From NCBI GenBank assembly GCA_920105625.2, contig OV050030.1:235693889-235757888 (forward strand): a stretch of DNA of 64,000 nt, in the 5' to 3' direction. The position numbers and the translations under genes were made by a program. The DNA comes from Clusia tigrina (lineage: Eukaryota > Arthropoda > Insecta > Diptera > Clusiidae). The notes under the pieces are model-generated. The model had not been told where the DNA came from. It worked only from the letters and a program-made list of their open reading frames with translations, and did not search any database. Below are positions 24,137 through 34,797 of the stretch, in pieces; the first letter of the stretch is position 1, and each line of letters starts with the position of its first letter.

Positions 24137-24181
24137 AACAACTGAGACGCCTACAGAGCAACAACTGAGACGCCTACAGAG
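24121..24181. other. Inversion junction between the two arms
   Basis: The forward monomer runs to CCTCAGTCGGC, ending at 24,136, where the consensus would continue with GTC. The reverse-arm sequence begins as AACAACTGAGACGCC, which in ordinary right-arm monomers follows CAGCGGC. The four bases CGGC (24,133-24,136) fit both sides. The join links different points of the monomer, so it is not a simple palindrome. The 23 bp at 24,136-24,158 are repeated directly at 24,159-24,181, after which the normal reverse monomer continues with ACGCTGACAGAGG. An error of assembly cannot be excluded from sequence alone. Confidence 0.9.
24136..24181 (-). repeat. 23-bp tandem duplication at the inversion junction
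   Basis: Copies at 24,136-24,158 and 24,159-24,181 are identical by eye and end in CTACAGAG. The unit does not match the 12- or 18-bp sub-repeat steps usual in this array, so it looks like a product of the rearrangement rather than ordinary slippage. Confidence 0.9.
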
Positions 24182-25127
24182 ACGCTGACAGAGGCTGCGA
24201 CGCCGACTGAGGCAGATAGCGCTATATATTGACATAGAGAATGCCGCAGACCCCCCAATCGACGGCGGCAGCGACTGAGACGCCTAGAGAGACGCTGACA
24301 AAGGCTGCGATGCTGACTGAGGCAAAGAGGGTTAGACATAGGCGTAGAGAAAGCAGCAGACAACCCAATCGAGAGCGGCAACAACTGAGACCCATACAAA
24401 GAAGCTGATAGATGCTGCGACTCCGACTGATATGCCGACTGAGGCAGATAGGGATAGATATTGGCATAGAGAAGGCAGCAGACCCCCCAATCGACAGCGA
24501 CAACAAATGAGACGCCTACAGAGACGCTGACAGAGGCTGCGACGCAGACTGAGATGCCACATGAGGCAGATAGGGGTAGATATATTCATAGAGAATGCAG
24601 CAGACCCCTCAATCGACAGCGGCAACTACTGAGACGCCTACAGAGACGCTGAGAGAGGCTGCGACGCCGACTGATGCGGATAGGGGTAGATATAGCCATA
24701 GAGAAGGCAGCAGACCCCCCAATCGACAGCGGCAGCGACAGAGATGCCTACAGTGACGCTGACAAGAGGCTGCGACGCCGACTGAGACGCCGACTGAGGC
24801 AGATAGGGGTAGATATAGCCATAGAGAAGGCAGCAGACCCCCAATCGACAGCGCCAGCGACTGAGGTGCCTACAGTGACGCTGACAAGAGGCTGCGACGC
24901 CGACTGAGACGCCGACTGAGGCAGATAGGGGTAGATATAGGCATAGAGAATGCAGCAGACCCCCCAATCGACAGCGGCAGCTACTGAGACGCCTACAGAT
25001 ACTCTGAGAAAGGCTGTGACGCCGACTGATGTGGAGAGGGGTAGATATAGCCATAGAGAAGGCAGCAGACCCCCCAATCGACAGCGGCAGCGACTGAGAC
25101 GCATTCAGAGACGCTGACAGAGGCTGC
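24182..25127 (-). repeat. First right-arm monomers
   Basis: Reverse monomers fill this stretch, including a GTATGGGTCTCAGTTG-type unit (seen as CAACAACTGAGACCCATAC at 24,380) and three TATGGC-type units (TAGCCATAGAGAAGG near 24,695, 24,818 and 25,050). The first unit has a changed T/A segment containing the 10-bp palindrome ATAGCGCTAT at 24,216-24,225, where the consensus has GATAGGGGTAGATAT. Confidence 0.8.
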
Positions 25128-26690
25128 GAAGCCGACTGTGGCGCCGACTGAGGCAAATAGGGGAAGAGATTGGCATTGAGAAGTCAGCAAACCCCCCAAT
25201 CAACAGCGGCTGCGACTGAGACGCCTACAAAGACGCTGACATAGGCTGCGACGACGACTGAGACGCCGACTGAGGCAGATAGGGGTAGATATACGCATAG
25301 AGAAAACAGGAGTCCCTCCAATCCAGAGCGGCAGCGACTGAGACGCCTACAGAGACGCTGACAGAGGCTGCGACGCCGACTGAGGCAGATAGGTGTAGAT
25401 ATTGGCATAGAGAATGCAGCAGACCCCCCATCGACGGCGGCAGCGACTGAGACGGCTACAGAGACGCTGACAGAGGCTGCGACGCTGACTGAGACGCCGA
25501 CTTGGGCAGATAAGGGTAGACATAGGCATAGAGGAGGCAGCAGATCCCCCAATCGACAGTGGCAGCGACTGAGACGCCTACATAAACGCTGACAATGGCT
25601 GCGATGCCGACTGAGACGCCGACTGAGACGCCGACTGAGGCAGATAGGGGTAGATATAGGCAAAGAGAAGGCATCAGACCCCCCAATCGACAGCGGCAGC
25701 GACTGAGACGTATTCAGAGACGCTGACAGAGGCTGCGAAGCCGACTGTGGCGCCGACTGAGGCAGATAGGGGAAGAGATAGGCATAGAGAATTCAGCAGA
25801 CCCCCCAATCAACAGCGGCAGCGACTGAGACGCCTACAAAGACGCTGACATATGCTGCGACGCTGACTGAGACGCCGACTTTGGCAGATAAGGGTAGACA
25901 TAGGCATAGAGGAGGCAGCAGATCCCCCAATCGACAGCGGCACCGACTGAGGCGCTTACAGAGATGCTGACAGAGGCTGCGACGCCGACTGAGATGCCGA
26001 CTGAGGCGCGTAGGGGTAGATATAGGCATAGAGAAGGCAGCAGACCCCCCCCCCCAATCGACAGCGGCAGCAACTGAGACGCCTACATAGACGCTGACAA
26101 TGGCTGCGCTGCCGACTGAGACGCCGACTGAGACGCCGAGTGAGGCAGATAGGGGTAGATATACGCATAGAGAAGGCATCAGACCCCCCAATCGACAGCG
26201 GCAGCGACTGAGACGCATTCAGAGACGCTGACAGAGGCTGCGAAGCCGACTATGGCGCCGACTGAGGCAGATAGGGGAAGAGATAGGCATAGAGAAGTCA
26301 GCAAACCCCCCAATCAACAGCGGCAGCGACTGAGACGCCTACAAAGACGCTGACATAGGCTGCGACGTACACTGAGACGCCGACTGAGGCAGATAGGGGT
26401 AGATATAGGCATAGAGAAAACAGGAGTCCCCCCCAATTGACAACGGCAGCGACTGAGACGCATTCAGAGAGGCTGACAGAGACTGCGACGCTGACTGAGA
26501 CGCCAACTTGGGCAGATAAGGGTAGACATAGGCATAGAGGAGGCAGCAGATCCCCCAATCGACAGCGGCACCGACTGAGACGCTTACAGAGATGCTGACA
26601 GAGGCTGCGACGCCGACTGAGATGCCGACTGAGGCGTGTAGGGGTAGATATAGGCATAGAGAAGGCAGCAGACCCCCCCCCAATCGACAG
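25128..26690 (-). repeat. Three related ~0.5-0.6 kb blocks
   Basis: A distinctive monomer pair with GGCGCCGACTGAGGC, GGGGAAGAGAT and CCCCAATCAACAGCGG recurs at about 25,130, 25,740 and 26,245, giving spacings of about 610 and 505 bp. The blocks differ by whole monomers and sub-repeat steps. The G-run box of the middle block is lengthened (26,045-26,055). Confidence 0.78.
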
Positions 26691-27894
26691 CGGCAGCGAC
26701 TGAGACGCCTACATAGACGCTGACAATGGCTGCGCTGCCGACTGAGACGCCGACTGAGGCAGATAGAGGTAGATATAAGCATAGAGAAGGCAGCAGACCC
26801 CCAATCGACAGCGGTAGCGACTGAGACACCTACAGAGACGCTGACAGAGGCTGCGACGCCGACTAAGACGCCGACTGTGGCAGGGAGGGGTTGACCTAGG
26901 CATAGAGAAGGCAGCAGACCCCCCAATCGACAGCGGCAGATACTGAGACGCCTTCAGAGACGCTGAGAGAGGCTGCGACGCCGACTGATGCGGATAGGGG
27001 TAGATATAGCCATAGAGAAGGCAGCAGACCCCCCAATCGACAGCGGCAGCGACTGAGATGCCTACAGTGACGCTGACAAGAGGCTGCGACGCCGGCTGAG
27101 ACGCCGACTGAGGCAGATAGGGGTAGATATAAGCATAGAGAAAGCAGCAGACCCCCAATCGCCAGCAGCAGCGACTGAGACGCCTACAGAGACTCTGACA
27201 GTGGCTGAGACGCCGACTGAGATGCCGACTGAGGCAGATAAGGGTAGATATAGGCATACAGAAGGCAGCAGACACCCCAATTGACTGCGGCAGCGACTGA
27301 GACGCCTACAGAGACTCTGACAGAAGCTGAGACGCCGACTGAGGCAGATACGTGTAGATATTGACATAGAGAAGGCAGCAGACCCCCAATCGACAGCGAC
27401 AGCGACTGAGACACCTACAGAGACGCTGACAGACGCTGCGACGCCGACTGAGGCAGATAGGGGTAGATATTGGCATAGAGAATGCAGCAGATCCCCCAAT
27501 CGAAGGCGGCAGCGACTGAGACGCCTAGCGAGACGCTCACAGAGGCTGCGACGCCGACTGAGATGCTGACTCAGGGAGGTTGGGGTATATATAGGCATAG
27601 AGAAGGCAGCAGACCCCCCCAATCGACAGCGGCAGCAACTGAGACGCCTACATAGACGCTGACAATGGCTGCGATGCCGACTGAGACGCCGACTGAGGCA
27701 GATAGGGGTAGATATAGGCATAGAAAAGGCATCAGACCCCCAATCGACAGCGGCAGCGACTGAGACGCATACAGAGACGCTGACAGAGGCTGCGACGCCG
27801 ACTGAGGCAGATAAGGGTAGATATTGGCATAGAGAAGGCAGCAGCCTTCCCCAATCGACAGCGGCAGCGACTGAGACACCTACAGAGACGCTGA
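26691..27894 (-). repeat. Right-arm monomers, no clear higher-order period
   Basis: Ordinary reverse monomers fill this stretch, including TAGCCATAG and GATACGTGTAGATATTG variants that also occur in the ~8-kb repeats. No non-repeat sequence is visible. Confidence 0.78.
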
Positions 27895-28490
27895 CTGAGG
27901 CAGAGAAGGGTAGATATAGGCATAGAGAAGGCAGCAGACCCCCCAATCGACAGCGGCAGCGACTGAAACGCCTACAGAGACGCTGATAGAGGCTGCGACG
28001 CCGACTGTGACGCCGACAGAGGCGCGTAGTAGTAGATATAGGAATAGAGAAGGCAGCAGACCCACCAATCGACAGCGGCAACCACTGAGACGCCTACAGA
28101 GACGCTGATAGAGGCTGCGACGCCGACTGAGTTGCCGACTGAGGCAGATAGGGGCAGATATAAGCATACAGAAGGCAGCAGACCCCCCAATCGACGGCGG
28201 CAGCGACTGAGACGCCTACAGAGACGCTGACAGAGGCTGCGACGCTGACAGAGGCTGCGACGCCGACAGAGGCTGCGACGCCGACTGAGGCAGAGAGGGT
28301 TAGACATAGGCGTAGACAAGGCAGCAGACAACCCAACCGAGAGCGGCAACAACTGAGACCCATACAGAGACGCTGATAGAGGCTGCGACGCCGACTGATA
28401 AGCCGACTGAGGCAGATAGGGGTAGATATTGGCATAGAGAAGGCAGCAGACCCACCAATCGACAGCGGCAGCGACTGAGACGCCTACAGA
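27895..28490 (-). repeat. Inverted partner of 17,290-17,945
   Basis: Read on the - strand, this stretch shows the same chain of monomer variants as the left-arm segment, including CTCTGTCGGC beside the TCTACTACTACGCGCC unit (GCCGACAGAGGCGCG at 28,012-28,026). It has three 18-bp sub-repeats instead of six. Confidence 0.8.
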
Positions 28491-29439
28491 GACGCTGACA
28501 GAGGCTGCGAAGCCGACTGTGACGCCGACTGAGGCGCGTAGTAGAAGATATAGGAATAGAGAAGGCATCAGACCCACCAATCGTTAGCGGCAACAACTGA
28601 GACGCCTACAGAGACGCTGACAAAGGGTGCGAAGCCGACTGTGACGCCGACTGAGGCGCGTAGGGGTAGATATAGGCATTGAGAAGGCAGCAGACCCACT
28701 AGTCGACAGCGGCAGCGACTGAGACGCCTACAGACACGCTGACAGAGGCTGCGAAGCCGACTGTGACGCCGACTGAGGCGCGTAGGGGTAGATATAGGCA
28801 TAGAGAAGGCAGCAGACCCACCAATCGACAGCGGCAGCGACTGAGACGCCTACAGAGACGCTGACAGAGGCTGCGAAGCCGACTGTGACGCCGACTGAGG
28901 CGCGTAGGGGTAGATATAGGCATAGAGAATGCAGCAGAACCCCCATCGACGGCGGCAGCGACTGAGATGCCAACAGAGACGCTGCCAGAGGCAGCGACGC
29001 TAACAGATGCCGCGACGCCGACTGAGACGCCGACTGAGGCAGAGAGGGGTAGACATAGGCACAGAGAAGGCAGCAGACACCTCAATCGACAGCGGCAACA
29101 AATGAGACGCCTACAGCGACGCTGACAGAGGCTGCGACGCCGACTGAGATGCCGACTGAGGCAGGTAGGGGTAGATATAGGCATAGAGAAGGCAGCAGAC
29201 GCCCCAATCGACAGCGGCAGCGTCTGAGACGCATTCAGAGAGGCTGACAGAGGCTGCGACGCTGACTGAGACGCCGACTGGGGCAGATAAGGGTAGACAT
29301 GGGCATAGAGGAAGCAGCAAACCCCCCAATCGACAGCGGCAGTGACTGAGACGCCTACAGAGACGCTGACAGGGGCTGCGAAGCTGACTGAGATGCCGAC
29401 TGAGGCAGATAAGGGTAGATATAGGCATACAGAAGGCAG
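28491..29439 (-). repeat. Right-arm monomers rich in ACGCGCC variants
   Basis: Several successive reverse monomers carry GGCGCGTAGGGGTAGATATAG (- strand TCTACCCCTACGCGCC) with CGAAGCCGACTGTGACGCC tails. One has CAGACACGCTGACAG (28,731-28,745), matching the left-arm GTCAGCGTGTCTGTAGG units near 12,050 and 14,810. Confidence 0.78.
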
Positions 29440-30560
29440 CAGACCCCCAATCGACAGCGGCAGCGACTGAGACGCCTACATATACCCTGACAATGGCTGC
29501 GATTCCGACTGAGACGCCGACTGAAGCAGATAGGGGTAGATTCAGGCAAAGAGAAGGCATCAGAACCCCCAATCGACAGCGGCAGCGACTGAGACGCATT
29601 CTGAGATGCTGACAGAGGCTGCGACGCCGACTGAGACGCCGACTGAGGCAGAGAAGGGTAGATATTGACATAGAGCAGGCAGCAGACCCCCCAATCGACA
29701 GCGGCAGCGACTGAGACGCCTACAGAGACGCTGACAAGGCTGCGACGCCGACTGAGATGCCGACTGAAGCGCGTAGTAGTAGATATAGGAATAGAGAAAG
29801 CAGCAGACCCACCAATCGACAGCGGCAACAACTGAGACGCCTACAGAGACGCTGATAGAGGCTGCGACGCCGATTGATATCCCGACTGAGGCAGATAGGG
29901 GTAGATATTGGCATAGAGAAGGCAGCAGACCCACCAATCGACAACGGCAGCGACTGAGACGCTTACAGAGACGCTTACAGAGACGCTGACAGAGGCTGCG
30001 AAGCCGACTGTGACGCCGACTGAGGCGCGTAGTAGTAGATATAGGAATAGAGAAGGCAGCAGACCCACCAATCGACAGCGGCAACAATTGACACGCCTAC
30101 AGAGACGCTGATAGAGGCAGCGACGCCGACTGAGTTGCCGACTGAGGCAGATAGGGGTAGATATAGGCATAGAGAAGGCAGCAGACCCCCCAATCGACAG
30201 CGGCAGCGACTGAGACGCATTCAGAGATGCTGACAGAGGCTGTGACGCCGACTGTGGCGCCGACTGAGGCAGATAGGGGAAGTGATAGGCATAGATTAGT
30301 CAGCAGACCACCCAATCAACAGCGGCAGCGGATGAGACGCCTACAAGGACGCTGACATAGGCTGCGACGCCGACTGAGACGCCGACTGAGACGCCGACTG
30401 AGGCAGGTAGGGGTAGATATAGGCATAGAGAAGGCAGCAGACCCCTCAATCGACAGCGGCAGAAACTGCGACGCCTACAGAGACGCTGACAGAGGCTGCG
30501 ACGCCGACTGAGATGCCGACTGAGGCAAATAAGAGTAGATATAGGCATACAGAAGGCAGC
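29440..30560 (-). repeat. ~1.1-kb block U, copy 1
   Basis: Matches 31,237 onwards at spacing 1,797 bp (TATACC at 29,481 with 31,278), then 1,785 bp after 29,960, where this copy has an extra 12-bp GCTTACAGAGAC. From about 30,170 the partner carries additional monomers. Confidence 0.83.
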
Positions 30561-31236
30561 ATACCCCCCAATCGACAGCGGCAGCGGCTGAGACGGCTAC
30601 AGAGACGCTGACAGAGGCTGCGACGCCGACTGAGATGCCGACTGAGGCAGATAAGGGTAGATATAGGCATACAGAAGGCAGCAGACACCCCAATTGACAG
30701 CGGCAGCGACTCAGACGCCTACAGAGACTCTGACAGAGGCTGAGACGCCGACTGAGGCAGATACGGGTAGATATTGACATAGAGAAGGCAGCAGACCCCA
30801 ATCGACAGCGGTACCGACTGAGACGCCTACATAGACCCTGACAATGGCTGCGATGCCGACTGAGACGCCGACTGAGGCAGATAGGGGTAGATATAGGCAA
30901 AGAGAATGCATCAGAACCCCCAATCGACAGCGGCAGTGACTGAGACGCATTCAGAGATGCTGACAGAGGCTGCGACACCGACTGAGATGCCGACTGAGGC
31001 GCGTAGTTGTAGATATAGGAATAGAGAAGGCAGCAATCCCACCAATCGACAGCGGCAACAACTGAGACGCCTACAGAGACGCTGATAGAGGCTGAGACGC
31101 CGATTGATATGCCGACTGAGGCAGATAGGGGTAGATATTGGCATAGAGAAGGCAGCAGACCCACCAATCGACAACGGCAGCGACTGAGACGCCTACTGAG
31201 GCAGATACGGGTAGATATTGACATAGAGAAGGCAGC

Positions 31237-32580
31237 TGACCCCCCAATCGACAGCTGCAGCGACTGAGACGCCTACATATACCCTGACAATGGCTGCGAT
31301 GCCGACTGAGACGCCGACTGAAGCAGATAGGGGTAGATTCAAGCAAAGAGAAGGCATCAGAACCCCCAATCGACAGCGGCAGCGACTGAGACGCATTCAG
31401 AGATGCTGACAGAGGTTGCGACGCCGACTGAGACGCCGACTGAGGCAGAGAAGGGTAGATATTGACATAGAGAAGGCAGCAGACCCCCCAATCGACAGCG
31501 GCAGCGACTGAGACGCCTACAGAGACGCTGACAAGGCTGCGACGCCGACTGAGATGCCGACTGAAGCGCGTAGTAGTAGATATAGGAATAGAGAAAGCAG
31601 CAGACCCACCAATCGACAGCGGCAACAACTGAGACGCCTACAGAGACGCTGATAGAGGCTGCGACGCCGATTGATATGCCGACTGAGGCAGATAGGGGTA
31701 GATATTGGCATAGAGAAGGCAGCAGACCCACCAATCGACAACGGCAGCGACTGAGACGCTTACAGAGACGCTGACAGAGGCTGCGAAGCCGACTGTGACG
31801 CCGACTGAGGCGCGTAGTAGTAGATATAGGAATAGAGAAGGCAGCAGACCCACCAATCGACAGCGGCAACAATTGAGATGCCTACAGAGACGCTGATAGA
31901 GGCAGCAACGCAGACTGAGTTGCCGACTGAGGCAGATAGGGGTATATATAGGCATACAGAAGGCAGCAGACTCCCCAACCGACAGCGGCAGCGACTGAGA
32001 CACCTGCAGAGATTCTGACAGAGGCTGAGACGCCGACTGAGGCAGATACCGGTAGATATTGACATAGAGAAGGCAGCAGACCCCCCAATCGATAGCGGCA
32101 GCGACTGAGACGCCTACATAGACGCTGACAATGGCTGCGATGCCGACTGAGACGCCGACTGAGACGCCGACTGAGGCAGATAGCGGTAGATATAGGCATA
32201 GAGAAGGCATCAGACCCCCCAATCGACAGCGGCAGCGACTGAAACGCATTCAGAGACGCTGACAGAGGCTGCGAAGCCGACTGTGGCGCCGACTGAGGCA
32301 TATAGGGGAAGTGATAGGCATAGATTAGTCAGCAGACCCCCCAATCAACAGCGGCAGCGACTGAGACGCCTACAAGGACGCTGACATAGGCTGCGACGCC
32401 GACTGAGACGCCGATTGAGGCAGATAGGGGTAGATATAGGCATAGAGAAGGCAGCAGACCCCTCAATCGACAGCGGCAGAAACTGAGACGCCTACAGAGA
32501 CGCTGACAGAGGCTGCGACGCCGACTGAGATGCCGACTGAGGCAAATAAGGGTAGATATAGGCATACAGAAGGCAGCAGA
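31237..32580 (-). repeat. ~1.3-kb block U, copy 2
   Basis: This is the partner of 29,440-30,560, longer by about two monomers around 31,960-32,210. It lies inside the first ~8-kb repeat, so it is repeated again near 39.0-40.3 and 47.0-48.3 kb. Confidence 0.83.
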
Positions 32581-32979
32581 CCCCCCCCCAATCGACAGCG
32601 GCAGCGACTGAGACGCCTACAGAGACTCTGACAGAGGCTGAGACGCCGACTGAGGCAGATACGTGTAGATATTGACATAGAGAAGGCAGCAGCCTCCCAA
32701 TCGACAGCAGCTGCGACTGAGACGCCTACAGAGACGCTGACAGAGGCTGCGAAGCCGACTGTGACGCCGACAGAGGCGCGTAGTAGTAGATATAGGAATA
32801 GAGAAGGCAGCAGACCCACCAATCGACAGCGGCAACAACTGAGAAGCCTACAGGGACGCTGATAGAGGCTGCGACGCCGACTGAGTCGCCGACTCAGGCA
32901 GATAGGGGTATATATAAGCATACAGAAGGCACCAGAGCCCCCAATCGACGGCGGCAGCGACTGAGATGCCCACAGAGAC

Positions 32980-33051
32980 GCTGACAGAGGCTGCGACGCT
33001 GACAGAGGCTGCGACGCTGACAGAGGCTGCGACGCCGACAGAGGCTGCGAC
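32980..33051 (-). repeat. 18-bp sub-repeat array, four copies (HOR A)
   Basis: Copies of GCTGACAGAGGCTGCGAC start at 32,980, 32,998 and 33,016, then GCCGACAGAGGCTGCGAC at 33,034. The same four units lie at 40,727-40,798 in copy B and 48,697-48,768 in copy C with no change in number, in contrast to the left-arm S blocks. Confidence 0.93.
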
Positions 33052-34770
33052 GCCGACTGAGGCAGAGAGGGTTAGACATAGGCGTAGAGAAGGCAGCAGA
33101 CAACCCAATCGAGAGCGGCAACAACTGAGATACATACAGAGACGCTGATAGAGGCTGCGGCGCCGACTGATATGCCGACTGAGGCAGAGAGGGGTAGACA
33201 TAGGCATAGAGAAGACAGCAGCAGACAACCCAATCGAGAGCGGCAACAACTGAGACCCATACAGAGACGCTGACAGAGGCTGCGAAGCCGACTGTGACGC
33301 CGACAGAGGCGCGTAGTAGTAGATATAGGCATAAATAAGGCAGCAGACACCCCAATCGACGGCGGCAGCGACTGAGACACCTACAGAGATGTTGACAGAG
33401 GCTGCGACGCTGACAGATGCTGCGACGCCGACTAAGACGCCGACTGAGGCAGAGAGGGGTAGACATAGGCATAGAGAAGGCAGCAGACACCTCAATCGAC
33501 AGCGGCAGCTACTGAGACGCCTACAGAGACGCTGAGAGAGGCTGCGACGCCGACTGATGCGGATAGGGGTAGATATAGCCATAGAGAAGGCAGCAGACCC
33601 CCCAATCGACAGCGGCAGCGACTGAGATGCCTACAGTGACGCTGACAAGAGGCTGCGAAGCTGACAGAGGCTGCGACGGCGACAGAGTTGCCGACTGAGG
33701 CAGATAGGGTTAGATATAGGCATACAGAAGGCAGCAGACCCCCCAATCGACAGCGGCAGCGGCTGAGACGGCTACAGAGACGCTGACAGAGGCGGCGACG
33801 CCGACTGAGATGCCGACTGAGGCAGATAAGGGTAGATATAGGCATACAGAAAGCAGCAGACACCCCAATTGACAGCGGCAGCGACTGAGACGCCTACAGA
33901 GACTCTGACAGAGGCTGAGACGCCGACTGAGGCAGATACGGGTAGATATTGACATAGAGAAGGCAGCAGACCCCCCAATCGACAGCGGCAGCGACTGAGA
34001 CACCTACAGAGACGCTGACAGAGGCTGCGACGCCGACTGAGGCAGATATGGGTAGATATTGGCATAGAGAATGCAGCAGACCCCTCAATCGACGGCGGCA
34101 GCGACTGAGACGCCTAGAGAGACGCTCACAGAGGCTGCGACGCCGACTGAGATGCAGACTCAGGCAGGTAGGGGTAGATATAGGCATAGAGAAGGCGGCA
34201 GACCCCCCAATCGACAGCGGCAGCGACTGAGACGCCTACAGAGACGCTGACAGGGGCTGCGAAGCTGACTGAGATGACGACTGAGGCAGATAAGGGTAGA
34301 TATAGGCATACAGAAGGCAGCAGACCCCCCAATCAGCAGCGGCAGCGACTTAGACCCCTACAGAGATTCTGACAGAGGCTGAGACGCCGACTGAGGCAGA
34401 TACGGGTAGATATTGACATAGAGAAGGCAGCAGACCTCCCAATCGACAGCGGCAGCGACTGAGACGCCTACATAGACTCTGACAATGGCTGCGATGCCGA
34501 CTGAGACGCCGACTGAGGCAGATAGGGGTAGATATAGGCAAAGAGAAGGCATCAGAACTCCCAATCGACAGCGGCAGCGACTGAGACGCATTCAGAGATG
34601 CTGACAGAGGCTGTGATGCCGACTGAGACGCCGACTGAGGCAGAGAAGGGTAGATATAGGCATAGAGAAGGCGGCAGACCCCCCAATCGACAGCGGCAGC
34701 GACTGAGACGCCTACAGAGAAGCTGACAGAGTCTGCGACGCCGACTGAGATGCCGACTGAGGCAGATAGG

Positions 34771-34797
34771 GGTAGATAATAAAATAGAAAAGGCAGC
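34771..34797 (-). repeat. AT-rich variant monomer marking the ~8-kb repeat
   Basis: The T/A segment reads TAGATAATAAAATAGAAAAG here, unlike the consensus TAGATATAGGCATAGAGAAG. The same variant occurs at 42,530 and 50,500 and I saw it nowhere else, so it marks each ~8-kb copy once. Confidence 0.9.

Noticed and set aside
24216..24225. 10-bp palindrome ATAGCGCTAT near the inversion as a hairpin that caused it
   Set aside because: It is short, lies about 80 bp from the join, and can be a chance result of a few substitutions in one monomer.
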